DNA of 64,000 nt from Streptomyces omiyaensis (GTDB lineage Bacteria > Actinomycetota > Actinomycetes > Streptomycetales > Streptomycetaceae), in NCBI RefSeq assembly GCF_014650895.1, contig NZ_BMVV01000032.1:1-64000 (forward strand). The letters are read 5' to 3'. This document shows, piece by piece, positions 51,291 to 60,314 of this stretch. A model generated the notes under the pieces. The model searched no databases, was not told the DNA's origin, and was given only the letters and a program-made list of their open reading frames with translations. Positions within the stretch are counted from its first letter, which is position 1. Each line of letters opens with the position of its first letter. Both the position numbers and the translations under genes were made by a program.

Positions 51291-52451
51291 TGACGCGGTG
51301 CCGTACCAGTCGAGGCAGACCACGAGCGCGTCGTCGTCCAGCGGACCGCCGCCGTGGTGGGCGGCGAGCTCCCGGAGCACCGCCTGCGGCACGTGGGTGG
51401 GCGGCAGCAGCCGCGTCCCGCGCAGCGCCCGGGCCAGGGCACGGTCCCCGTAGCTCTCCCCGGCGGGCGAGACGGCGCCGTACACGCCGTCGCTGCCGAA
51501 CAGCAGCCGGTCCCCCGGCCGCACGGAGAACCGCTCCGTGGCGTAGGCCGTGTCCTCGAACATGCCCAGGGGCAGCTGCTCGTCGAAGCGGACGGGCTCC
51601 ACCGCGTGGCCCCGCAGCCGCCACAGACGGGGCGAGCCGGCGTCCACCGCCTCGACCTCGCCCGTGGCCAGGTCGAAGCGGAGCAGGAGCACCGAGACGA
51701 AGGCGGCGCCCCGGTACTGCGCGTACACGGCCTGGTCGGCCAGCGCGGCCTGGTCCGCGAGGCCGAGGCCGGCCCGGCGGGCGTTGCGGAGGGCGTTGAT
51801 CGCGAGGTTGGTCAGCAGGGCGGCCTCGATGCCCTCCCCCATGCCGTTGGTGACGGTCAGGGTCAGCCGGCCGTCCGAGACCGACCAGTCGTAGTTGTCG
51901 CCGAAGATGGCGTAGGCGGGCTCCAGATGGGCCGCGAGGGCGAACTCGGGGCGCGCGCACGAACGGCCGGGCAGGAGCTGCCACTGCATCTCCGCCGCGA
52001 GCGTGAGCCGCGTCGCGCGCCGGGCGAGGACGTACAGGTCCGTGTCGCGCTCGGCCACCAGGACCTCGTGGCCGAGCGCCTCGCAGAGCTGGGCGAGCGC
52101 GGGGAGCAGCGGCCGGAGGTCCGTGTCCGGGGGCAGCACGGCCGTCAGGACGCCCAGCCGGTCCCCGCGGACGGTGACCGGCAGATGGAGCCGGAGCGAC
52201 TCCGCCTCCCGCAGGACGTACGGCTCCTGGGCGCCGAAGGCACGCCCCTGCGGGCTGTCGTGGACCGGGACCGACGGGTCCGCCCCGGCGGTGCCCCCGA
52301 CGAGCTGGAGCGACCGCAAGGCGTAGTCGGCCAGGCGGAGTTCCACCCCCAGCGCTCCGCAGTGCTCCCGCAGGGCGTCCTCGACGACGCCCACCAGCCG
52401 GTGCGGAGCAGCCCGGCGGAGCGCCTGCTCGATGTCGGCGATCTCCTGCAC
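51276..52451 (-). CDS. GAF plus SpoIIE-like domain, partly conserved active site
   Basis: The 391-residue protein shares its layout and many strings with the paralogue at 49311 (PVTVRGDRLGVL, EMQWxxLPGRxCA, NARRAGL, QLPLGMFEDT). Motifs here are intermediate: GDNYDWSV, VTNGMGEG in which the usual Asp is Asn, GSDGVYG, and LDDDALVV with the final Asp pair intact. The GTG start follows GAGGAAGAGGGAGAGC. It is the last gene of the run kinase-phosphatase-STAS-this gene. Confidence 0.85.
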   Translation of the reverse strand: MQEIADIEQALRRAAPHRLVGVVEDALREHCGALGVELRLADYALRSLQLVGGTAGADPSVPVHDSPQGRAFGAQEPYVLREAESLRLHLPVTVRGDRLGVLTAVLPPDTDLRPLLPALAQLCEALGHEVLVAERDTDLYVLARRATRLTLAAEMQWQLLPGRSCARPEFALAAHLEPAYAIFGDNYDWSVSDGRLTLTVTNGMGEGIEAALLTNLAINALRNARRAGLGLADQAALADQAVYAQYRGAAFVSVLLLRFDLATGEVEAVDAGSPRLWRLRGHAVEPVRFDEQLPLGMFEDTAYATERFSVRPGDRLLFGSDGVYGAVSPAGESYGDRALARALRGTRLLPPTHVPQAVLRELAAHHGGGPLDDDALVVCLDWYGTASTVAV

Positions 52452-52506
52452 GCTCTCCCTCTTCCTCGTGGCCCGGTCCCCCGGCGGGGACCCCGCGGCC
52501 CTTCCT

Positions 52507-52875
52507 CTATCTCGCTCCGCCGAACGCGGCCAGCGCCTCCGCCACGCCCTCGTGCGGCGGCATCGTCGTCGTCACCCCGGTGATCTCCAGGATGCGCCGC
52601 ACCGCCGGGGTCGGCGCGGCGAGGCGCAGGTCGCCGCCGGCGTCGCGCGCCCGGTGCACCGACCTGATCAGGACGTTCAGCCCCGAGGAGTCCATGAAGG
52701 CGAGGTCCGACAGGTCGAGGACGAGGTGGCACCGCCCGTGACGGAGCTGTTCCGTCAGGTGCTCCTCGAACCCTCCGGCCGTCTCCATGTCCAGCTCACC
52801 CCCCACGGACAGCACCGCCGTGCGGGCGGCGCGGATCTCGACGTCGACGTCCAGGTTCGGTTCCTGCTCGGCCAT
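52507..52875 (-). CDS. STAS-domain anti-sigma factor antagonist
   Basis: The 122-residue protein has the full STAS pattern: TAVLSVGGELDMETAGGFEEHL, then HLVLDLSDLAFMDSSGLNVLI with the phosphorylatable Ser in DSSGL, and a C-terminal PAVRRILEITGV. It lies 50 bases after the ANTAR-GAF-PAS phosphatase and 55 before the GAF/SpoIIE-like gene, so it is the likely substrate of that phosphatase. Confidence 0.94.
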   Translation of the reverse strand: MAEQEPNLDVDVEIRAARTAVLSVGGELDMETAGGFEEHLTEQLRHGRCHLVLDLSDLAFMDSSGLNVLIRSVHRARDAGGDLRLAAPTPAVRRILEITGVTTTMPPHEGVAEALAAFGGAR

Positions 52876-52925
52876 GGTCCCTGCTTTCCGGATGGGGGGC
52901 GGTCGATGGGCGGACGCGGGGGGCG

Positions 52926-55382
52926 TCACGACACCTGGACACCGATGACGCACGTGTCGTCGTCGGTGTCCGACTTGCTGCGGGCGAGGAGCTGGTCCAG
53001 CCGTCGTTCGAGGCCGTCGGAGGGCAGCCGGGCGACGGCGAGCAGCTGGGCGACGGAGTCGTGGACGGCGGTGTCCCGGCGCTCCACGAGCCCGTCGGTG
53101 TACATCAGCACCGTGTCGCCGGGTTCGAGCCGGAGCTCCGACTCCTCGTACTCGGCCTCCGCGAGCGCCCCCAGCAGCAGCCCCCGCAGGAGCGGCAGGT
53201 CGGCCGCGTCGTCCCCGCGCACCAGCACCGGCGGGAGGTGTCCCGCCCGGGCCCAGCGCAGGGTGCGGCGCTCGGGGTCGTAGACGCCGCAGACGGCGGT
53301 GGCCGTGACGTGGGCGGTGAGGTGGTGGGCGACGCTGTTCAGCCAGGACAGCAGCTGTCCCGGCCCCGCGCCCGTGACGGCCAGGCCCCGCAGGGCGTTG
53401 CGCAGCACCACCATCCCGGTGGCCGCCTCCACGCCGTGCCCCGCCACGTCCCCGACGCACAGCAGCACCTTCTTGGACGGCAGCACGACGGCGTCGTACC
53501 AGTCGCCGCCGACCAGCGACTCCGACTCGGCCGGACGGTAGCGCACGGCGACGTCGAGCCCCGGCGCGTCGAGCGGCGGCTTGGCCGGCGGCATGATGGC
53601 GTGCTGGAGCTGGAGGGTGAGCCGGTTGCGCTCCTCGGCCGCCTCCTCCGTGGCGACCAGCCGGTCGCGGGTGGCCGTGAGGGCGACCTCGGTCCAGTGC
53701 TGCGCCGAGATGTCCTGGTAGGCGCCGCGGACCGCCTGGAGGCCGCCGTCGGTTCCCAGCGCCGGTTCGGCCGTCACCCTCAGGTGCCGCGTGACCCCGT
53801 CGTGGCGGAGCATGCGGAAGGCCGTGGAGCTCACCCGCCGCTGGTACAGCACCGTCTGGAGGAAGCGCCGGATGGTGTCCGCGTCGTCGGGGTGGGCGTG
53901 CGCGGCCAGGTCCCGCAGGGCGACCGGCGGCTCGGTCGTCCGGCGGCCGAAGAGCTCGAAGAGCTGCCCGTGCCAGGTGATGTCCCCGGTGACGACGTCC
54001 TCCTCGAAGGCGCCGACCCGGCCGAGCCGCTGGGCGTGCTGGAGCAGGCTCGCGAGGCGCGCCGACTCGTCCTCGACGCGCCAGATGAGCAGGACGCTCC
54101 CCCCGTGCCGGCTGATGCTGATGTCGGCGAGCGAGGTGAGCGGCACCTGGTCCACCAGGGAGGTGAGCCGGGTGCGCCGGGCGCGGAACGGCTCGCCCGT
54201 GGCGTGGACCCGCTCGATCCGGTCGAAGAGGTCGCCCCCGCCGGCCGTCGCGGGGTACGCCTCCAGGAGCAGCGCCCCGTCGACGGAGCCGCGGGGCCGG
54301 CCGGCCGGGTCCTGGAAGTGCGCGTTGACGTGCCGGATGCGGAAGTCGACGAGCCGCCCCGCCTCGTCCAGGTGAGGGGTCAGGACGAGCGCGGGGTCGT
54401 AGAGGCCGTCGGAGAGCGCGGCCAGCTCCGGCGCCCCGTCGCCGGCGGCGAGGTCCGGGACCGCCCGCGGGGCGTCCCCGGGCAGCGCCTCCAGGGTGTG
54501 GGCGCAGAGCTCGGCGAGCGCCTCGACCTGGCGCTCCACCGCCTGCGGCTGGGGGTCGAGCGGCCGGGCCCAGCAGATCTCCAGGACGCCGTGGATGCGG
54601 CCGCCGGTCCCGGCGGGGACCACGACCCGGCCGCCGTCGGGGTGGCGCGCGCGTCCGATCGAGGGGATGCCCGCGGCCGACAGGGAGGGGTACCAGACGG
54701 TGCGGCGGCCGGTCAGCGCCTGACGGGCCGCCGTGGTCACCCCCGGGGGGACGTAGTGCCAGCGGGCCGCCTCGTCGGCGCCGAAGCCGGCGTGTCCGCG
54801 CAGGCTCAGCGAGGCGTCCGGACCGGTGGTCCAGATCGCCACGGCGACGGCGCCCAGCGGTTCGAGGGCGTGCGTGAGCAGCGACTCGGCGACGGCCTGG
54901 GTGTCGCCCGCGCCGAGCGCCGCGCTCTCCGCCGTCCGCAGCCGCACCGCGACCGAGGCGGCGGTGCCGGGCTCGGCGACGTTCGTCCGCACGAACGCGT
55001 CCGCGGCCTCCGCGACCCGGTCGCGGGCCGCCTGGTTGATGATGTCCGCGGCCAGCTCCAGCCGGGACAGCCCGGCCCGGTCGGCGAGCTCCGCGAGGTG
55101 CCGGGCCGCCTGGGCGGGACCGCAGCCCAGGCGCTCGACGAGGACTCCCTTGGCGAGTTCGACCAGGGCGCGCCCCTCGGACGCGGCGTGCGCGGCGCGC
55201 ACCTCGCCGCGCAGCCGCTCGACCGTGGCGGCCAGCCGGCCGTCGACGAGCTCGTCGACGGCCGGGGCCGGCCCGCCGCCGGCGGTGGGCGGGGCCGTCG
55301 CGTCGGGTGTTCCGGGGGACGGGGCGGCCCGGCCGGGGAGGCCGGTGGACGGAGCTCCGTCCTGGTGGCGGGGGCCACTCAC
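52926..55382 (-). CDS. ANTAR-GAF-PAS-PP2C multidomain phosphatase
   Basis: The 818-residue protein starts with an ANTAR-like three-helix domain (about 45-118, ALVELAKGVLVERLGC then SRLELAADIINQ), normally RNA-binding. A GAF domain follows (about 140-300), then one or two PAS domains (about 320-560) and a SpoIIE phosphatase (about 590-818) with VGGDWYDAV, GDVAGHG, YTDGLVE and DDDTCVIGV all intact. The GTG at 55382 is used. It lies 111 bases after the hybrid kinase on the same strand and 50 bases before the STAS gene. Confidence 0.92.
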   Translation of the reverse strand: MSGPRHQDGAPSTGLPGRAAPSPGTPDATAPPTAGGGPAPAVDELVDGRLAATVERLRGEVRAAHAASEGRALVELAKGVLVERLGCGPAQAARHLAELADRAGLSRLELAADIINQAARDRVAEAADAFVRTNVAEPGTAASVAVRLRTAESAALGAGDTQAVAESLLTHALEPLGAVAVAIWTTGPDASLSLRGHAGFGADEAARWHYVPPGVTTAARQALTGRRTVWYPSLSAAGIPSIGRARHPDGGRVVVPAGTGGRIHGVLEICWARPLDPQPQAVERQVEALAELCAHTLEALPGDAPRAVPDLAAGDGAPELAALSDGLYDPALVLTPHLDEAGRLVDFRIRHVNAHFQDPAGRPRGSVDGALLLEAYPATAGGGDLFDRIERVHATGEPFRARRTRLTSLVDQVPLTSLADISISRHGGSVLLIWRVEDESARLASLLQHAQRLGRVGAFEEDVVTGDITWHGQLFELFGRRTTEPPVALRDLAAHAHPDDADTIRRFLQTVLYQRRVSSTAFRMLRHDGVTRHLRVTAEPALGTDGGLQAVRGAYQDISAQHWTEVALTATRDRLVATEEAAEERNRLTLQLQHAIMPPAKPPLDAPGLDVAVRYRPAESESLVGGDWYDAVVLPSKKVLLCVGDVAGHGVEAATGMVVLRNALRGLAVTGAGPGQLLSWLNSVAHHLTAHVTATAVCGVYDPERRTLRWARAGHLPPVLVRGDDAADLPLLRGLLLGALAEAEYEESELRLEPGDTVLMYTDGLVERRDTAVHDSVAQLLAVARLPSDGLERRLDQLLARSKSDTDDDTCVIGVQVS

Positions 55383-55493
55383 GTCGGCGACTCCTCGGTC
55401 AGGGCGGCCCGGGGGCCGCCGTGCGGGCGGGGGCGGGACGCGCCGGACCGGCGCCCCGCGACGCGGCGCGGGACGGCGTGGACGCGCGCGGGG

Positions 55494-58400
55494 CTAGCCA
55501 TCGTTCAGCCAGCGCCCGACGCAGGCGATGAGCTCGTCGGCGTCGACGGGCTTGGTCACGTAGTCGCTGGCCCCCGACGCGAGGCTCTTCTCGCGGTCGC
55601 CGGGCATGGCCTTGGCGGTGACCGCGATGACGGGCAGGTCGGCGTACTGCGGCAGCTCCCTGATCCGTGCCGTCGCCGTGTAGCCGTCCATCTCCGGCAT
55701 CATCACGTCCATCAGGACGAGGGCGACGGACCGGTTCGCCAGGAGCGTCTCGATCCCCTTCCGGCCGTTCTCGGCGTGCAGGACCGTGATGCCGTGCAGC
55801 TCCAGGATGCCGCTGAGGGCGTAGAGGTTGCGGGCGTCGTCGTCGACGACGAGCACGGTCCGGCCGTGCAGCGTGGTGTCGATGGCCTGGGGCGCCGGGG
55901 CCCGGTGGTCCCCGCGCACCAGCGGCACGACGTCGCCGGGCTGCTCCGCGGACAGGTGCAGGGCGATCCGCTCGCGCAGCTCGTCGAGGCTGGAGAGGAG
56001 CTCCAGCGGGCGGCGGCGGGCGAGCTCCTGGAGGGCGCCCTCCTCGTCGGCGGGGAGCCGGCGGTTGTTGTGGGCGAGGACGGGGACGGTGCGCAGCGCC
56101 TCGTCTCCGTCCATGGCGTCCAGGAGGCGCAGGGCGTCGCCGTCGGCCATGTCGACGTCGAGCACGACGCAGTGGAACGACTGGGTGGCGAGCGCGGTGG
56201 CGGCCTCCTGCGAGCCGGCGACCGCGATCAGTTCGATGTCCGTCCGCTCGGCGTGCCCCCCGTCGGCGTCGAGCTGCGTGACCGCGTTCTCCGCGACGAC
56301 GGCGAGGAGGCCGCGCGGGCGCTCCTCGATCACGAGGAGGCGCCGCGCCGGACGGGCGGGGGCCGTGCCGGGACCGGCGGGCAGGGCGATCGCGGTGCCG
56401 CGGACGGGTGCCGGGACGGCCGTGGCGGCCTCCGCCGAGAGGGCCGCGGGGGCGGGCCGCTCGGTGAAGTCGGTGCGGGTGACGGGCAGGTAGAGGGTGA
56501 AGGTGCTGCCCTCGCCGACGGCGCTCGACACGGTGAGGGCGCCGCCGAGCAGGTAGGCGATCTCGCGGCTGATGGAGAGCCCCAGGCCGGTGCCGCCGTA
56601 CTTCCGGTTGGTCGTGCCGTCGGCCTGCTGGAAGGCCCCGAAGATGGCCTCCAGGTTCTCGGTCGCGATGCCGATGCCGGTGTCCCTGACGCGGAAGGCC
56701 ACGACGGGGCCGCCCCGGTGGACCGAGGCGGGCAGTTCGCCGTCCGCCGCCGGTTCGATGCGGAGCGCGACGCTGCCGTGCTCGGTGAACTTGACCGCGT
56801 TCGACAGCAGGTTCCGCAGCACCTGCCGGAGCCGGGTGTCGTCGGTGATGAGGTCGACGGGGACGCCGGCGGCCGTGGAGACCGTGAAGGCGAGGCTCTT
56901 CTGTGAGGTGAGGGGGCGGAAGGTGGCCTCGACGTAGTCGAGGAGCCTGCGCAGGGGCACCCGCTCCGGGTTGAGGTCCATCTTCCCGGCCTCGACCTTG
57001 GACAGGTCGAGGATGTCGTTGATCAGCTGGAGCAGGTCGGACCCGGCCGAGTGGATGATGCCGGCGTACTCGACCTGCTTGGCCGTGAGGTTGCGGGTCG
57101 GGTTCTGGGCCAGCAGCTGGGCCAGGATCAGCAGGCTGTTGAGCGGGGTGCGCAGCTCGTGGCTCATGTTGGCCAGGAACTCGGACTTGTACGTCGAGGC
57201 CAGCGCGAGCTGCTGGGCGCGGTCCTCCAGCTCCTGCCGGGCCTGTTCGATCTGGAGGTTCTTGGCCTCGATGTCGCGGTTCTGCGTGACGAGCAGGGCC
57301 GCCTTCTCCTCCAGCTCGGCGTTGGAGAGCTGGAGCTCCTCCTGCCGCACCTGGAGCTCCTCGGTGCGCGAGCGGAGTTCGCCGGCCAGCCGCTGGGACT
57401 CGTCCAGCAGTTCGTCGGTACGGGCGTTGGCGACGATCGTGCTGAGGTTGACGCCCACCGTCTCCATGAGCTGTTCCAGGAAGTCCCGGTGCACGGAGGT
57501 GAAGGGGGTGAAGGACATGAGCTCGATGACGCCGAGCACCTGGTCCTCGACGACGACGGGCAGCACCACGAGGCTGCCCCGGGCCGTGCTGCCGAGTCCC
57601 GAGGAGATGGTGACGTAGTCGGCGGGGACGTTCTCGGCGGCGATGGTGCGGTGGTTGCGGGCGGCCTGTCCGACGAGCGACTCGCCGAGCCGGAAGCGGG
57701 CCCGGCCCCGGTCGTCCGCGGGGCGTCCGTAGGAGCCGACGAGGCCGAGCTCGACGCCGTCCGCCCCTTCCTCGGCCAGGTAGAAGGCGCCGTACTGGGC
57801 GGCGACGAGCGGGGTCAGCTCGTCCATGACGAGCTCGGCGACGACGGCCAGGTCCCGGTGGCCCTGCATCAGCGCGGACATCCGGGCCAGGCTGGACTTC
57901 AGCCAGTCCTGTTCCTGGTTGGCCCGCGTCGTCTCGCGCAGGGAACCGACCATCGCGTTGATGTTGTCCTTGAGCTCGGCGACCTCGCCCGACGCCTCGA
58001 CGGTGATCGAGCGGGTCAGGTCGCCCTCGGCGACGGCGCTCGCGACCTCGGCGATGGCGCGAACCTGTCGGGTGAGGTTCCCGGCCAGCTCGTTGACGTT
58101 CTCGGTCAGCCGCTTCCAGGTCCCGGAGACGCCCTCGACCTCGGCCTGGCCGCCGAGCCGGCCCTCGCTGCCGACCTCGCGGGCCACGCGGGTCACCTCG
58201 GCGGCGAACGAGGACAGCTGGTCGACCATCGTGTTGATGGTCGTCTTGAGCTCCAGGATCTCGCCGCGGGCGTCCACGTCGATCTTCCTGGAGAGGTCGC
58301 CGTTGGCGACGGCGGTGGTGACCTGGGCGATGTTCCGGACCTGCCCGGTCAGGTTGTTCGCCATGGAGTTGACGTTGTCGGTCAGGTCCTTCCAGGTGCC

Positions 58401-59516
58401 GGCCACGTTCGGCACCCGGGCCTGGCCGCCGAGCCGGCCCTCGGTGCCGACCTCGCGGGCGACCCGGGTCACCTCGTCGGCGAAGGCCGACAGGGTGTCC
58501 ACCATGGTGTTGATCGTGTCCGCGAGGGCCGCGACCTCGCCCTTGGCCTCGACGGTGATGCGGCGGGAGAGGTCGCCGCGGGCGACGGCGGTGGCCACCT
58601 GGGCGATCGAACGCACCTGCCCGGTGAGGTTGGACGCCATCACGTTGACGTTGTCGGTCAGGTCCTTCCAGGTGCCCGAGGCGCCCCGGACGGTGGCCTG
58701 CCCGCCGAGGTTGCCCTCGGTGCCGACCTCTCGGGCGACGCGGGTCACCTCGTCGGCGAAGGCCGAGAGCTGGTCGACCATCGTGTTGATGGTCGTCTTC
58801 AGCTCCAGGATCTCGCCCCGGGCGTCCACGTCGACCTTCTTCGACAGGTCGCCGCCCGCGACCGCGGTGGCCACGTGGGCGATCGCCCTCACCTGGGCGG
58901 TGAGGTTCCCGGCCATCGAGTTGACGGAGTCGGTCAGGTCGCGCCAGGTGCCGGAGACGCCCTTCACGTCGGCCTGACCCCCGAGGATGCCCTCGGTGCC
59001 CACGTCACGGGCCATGCGCGTGACCTCGTCGGCGAAGGCCGAGAGCTGGTCGACCATCGTGTTGATGGTGTTCTTCAGCTCCAGGATCTCGCCCTGGGCG
59101 TCGACGTCGATCTTCTGGGAGAGGTCGCCCTTGGCGACCGCCGTGGCCACCTGGGCGATGTCGCGGACCTGGGTGGTGAGGTTGCCGGCCATCGCGTTCA
59201 CCGAGTCGGTGAGGTCGGCCCAGGTGCCGGAGACGCCGGGCACGGCGGCCTGCCCGCCGAGCGTCCCCTCCGTGCCGACCTCGCGGGCCACCCGGGTCAC
59301 CTCGGAGGTGAACAGGGAGAGCTGGTCGACCATCCCGTTGAACACCCGGGAGATCTCGCCCATCAGGCCGTCCGCCTCGTCGGGCAGACGGGTGCCGAAG
59401 TCACCGTCCCGCACCGCCGTGAGCCCGGCCAGGAGCTGCCGGAGCTCGGGCTCGCCCACGGCGGCCGGCCCGGGCCGGCCCCTGCTCGAGGAGCCCTTGG
59501 TCGTCGTCTCAGACAT
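55494..59516 (-). CDS. Soluble poly-HAMP hybrid histidine kinase
   Basis: The 1340-residue protein has no membrane helix. About 550 N-terminal residues are six HAMP-like units of about 92 residues (recurring EVTRVAREVGTEG and QVRxIAxVATAVAxGDL). Then come GAF (about 565-710), a coiled coil (about 715-775), HisKA with H786 in MSHELRTPLNS, HATPase (GTGLGLSI), a receiver-like domain lacking the usual acidic pair (LLVIEERPRG), and a receiver with D1270 (LMDVMMPEMDG). The ATG at 59516 follows GAGGATGGGGC. The layout recalls fungal group III kinases and osmosensory kinases of Streptomyces. It heads a run with phosphatase and STAS genes. Confidence 0.93.
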   Translation of the reverse strand: MSETTTKGSSSRGRPGPAAVGEPELRQLLAGLTAVRDGDFGTRLPDEADGLMGEISRVFNGMVDQLSLFTSEVTRVAREVGTEGTLGGQAAVPGVSGTWADLTDSVNAMAGNLTTQVRDIAQVATAVAKGDLSQKIDVDAQGEILELKNTINTMVDQLSAFADEVTRMARDVGTEGILGGQADVKGVSGTWRDLTDSVNSMAGNLTAQVRAIAHVATAVAGGDLSKKVDVDARGEILELKTTINTMVDQLSAFADEVTRVAREVGTEGNLGGQATVRGASGTWKDLTDNVNVMASNLTGQVRSIAQVATAVARGDLSRRITVEAKGEVAALADTINTMVDTLSAFADEVTRVAREVGTEGRLGGQARVPNVAGTWKDLTDNVNSMANNLTGQVRNIAQVTTAVANGDLSRKIDVDARGEILELKTTINTMVDQLSSFAAEVTRVAREVGSEGRLGGQAEVEGVSGTWKRLTENVNELAGNLTRQVRAIAEVASAVAEGDLTRSITVEASGEVAELKDNINAMVGSLRETTRANQEQDWLKSSLARMSALMQGHRDLAVVAELVMDELTPLVAAQYGAFYLAEEGADGVELGLVGSYGRPADDRGRARFRLGESLVGQAARNHRTIAAENVPADYVTISSGLGSTARGSLVVLPVVVEDQVLGVIELMSFTPFTSVHRDFLEQLMETVGVNLSTIVANARTDELLDESQRLAGELRSRTEELQVRQEELQLSNAELEEKAALLVTQNRDIEAKNLQIEQARQELEDRAQQLALASTYKSEFLANMSHELRTPLNSLLILAQLLAQNPTRNLTAKQVEYAGIIHSAGSDLLQLINDILDLSKVEAGKMDLNPERVPLRRLLDYVEATFRPLTSQKSLAFTVSTAAGVPVDLITDDTRLRQVLRNLLSNAVKFTEHGSVALRIEPAADGELPASVHRGGPVVAFRVRDTGIGIATENLEAIFGAFQQADGTTNRKYGGTGLGLSISREIAYLLGGALTVSSAVGEGSTFTLYLPVTRTDFTERPAPAALSAEAATAVPAPVRGTAIALPAGPGTAPARPARRLLVIEERPRGLLAVVAENAVTQLDADGGHAERTDIELIAVAGSQEAATALATQSFHCVVLDVDMADGDALRLLDAMDGDEALRTVPVLAHNNRRLPADEEGALQELARRRPLELLSSLDELRERIALHLSAEQPGDVVPLVRGDHRAPAPQAIDTTLHGRTVLVVDDDARNLYALSGILELHGITVLHAENGRKGIETLLANRSVALVLMDVMMPEMDGYTATARIRELPQYADLPVIAVTAKAMPGDREKSLASGASDYVTKPVDADELIACVGRWLNDG

Positions 59517-59845
59517 GCCCCATCCTCGTTCCCCACCACGTTCACTCACGGACCGTCAGGCCTCGGTCACGGACCGGGCGCCCGCTCCCCCGGGGCGGTT
59601 CCGGCTGCCGCAATCGTTGCCGTACGGCAATCATGACGACATTACCCCTCCGTGATCGACGGGAGGAGGCCGGTGCCTCCCCATACGGCCGGATCCCGCC
59701 GTCGGCCCGGTCCCCGGGGGTGTGCGGAGGCGGGGCGGGCCGCTCCGGACGGAGGACCCGGGGCGGTGCGCGCATGGGACGCCGCGGCCGGGGTACACGC
59801 GCGTCGAACCGGGCGGCCCGGCCCCGGCGACGAGGGGAGCAGTAC
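59517..59845. promoter_or_regulatory. Divergent region with a 14-bp palindrome
   Basis: The region separates the hybrid kinase from the DUF5133 gene. The perfect palindrome TTGCCGTACGGCAA lies at 59617-59630, about 100 bases before the kinase start. On the + strand, GCAT at 59772-59775, a 15-base spacer and GGGTAC at 59791-59796 fit a SigB-class promoter for the DUF5133 gene. No other gene is supported. Confidence 0.5.
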
Positions 59846-60073
59846 GTGTTGATGGCCCATCCCGTGGTCCTGCGCAATCTCATCGAGCAGTACGAGACGC
59901 TCAAGGTGCTCCGGGCGGAGAACGGCGGCGAGGAGGTGCGCCGGCGCCTGGACGACGTCGCGTACACCCTCTGCGTCTCCACCGGCACGCGTGACGTGGA
60001 CGCGGCACTGATCGCGGCCCGCCATCGGCTGCCGGGCGCGCGCACCGAGGACGACTCGGTCCTCAGCGCCTGA
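59846..60073 (+). CDS. DUF5133 domain protein
   Basis: The 75-residue protein (LMAHPVVLRNLIEQYETLK ... DVAYTLCVSTGTRDVDAAL) matches the small DUF5133 family of streptomycetes. Function unknown; members often sit next to stress and anti-sigma genes. The GTG at 59846 follows GAGGGGAGC; the ATG two codons later is the alternative. A strong terminator follows the stop. Confidence 0.82.
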   Translation: MLMAHPVVLRNLIEQYETLKVLRAENGGEEVRRRLDDVAYTLCVSTGTRDVDAALIAARHRLPGARTEDDSVLSA

Positions 60074-60077
60074 GCAC

Positions 60078-60124
60078 GCGACCGGGCCCGGCACCTCCGC
60101 CAGGAGGGTGCCGGGCCCGGTCGC
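60078..60124 (+). terminator. Strong hairpin terminator after the DUF5133 gene
   Basis: An 18-bp perfect stem (GCGACCGGGCCCGGCACC and complement) encloses 11 bases. It begins five bases after the stop codon. Confidence 0.9.
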
Positions 60125-60218
60125 GTCGTGGAGGGGCGGGGACCGGCCGGACGGCGAGCGGGCCCGCGCCCGACGGGAAAAGAGGAAGGGAAAAGGCGGG
60201 GCCCCGTGCCTCGGGAGC

Positions 60219-60314
60219 CCCGCGCCTCAGGGACGGCCTGCCTCAGGGACCCCGCGCCTCAGGGGCCCCGCGCCTCAGGGACGGCCTGCCTCAGGGACCC
60301 CGCGCCTCAGGGGC
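60219..60314. repeat. 16-bp tandem repeats
   Basis: CCTCAGGG recurs at 60225, 60241, 60257, 60273, 60289 and 60305, exactly 16 bases apart. Alternate units differ (ACGGCCTG against CCCCGCG), giving a 32-base higher-order period. The last unit covers the stop codon of the minus-strand gene at 60307. Confidence 0.9.

Noticed and set aside
53061..56906. A 1281-codon open frame on the + strand and similar long antisense frames elsewhere
   Set aside because: They lie opposite clearly coding domains, and their Arg/Gly/Pro/Val-rich products lack motifs. High G+C bias removes stops in the shadow frames.
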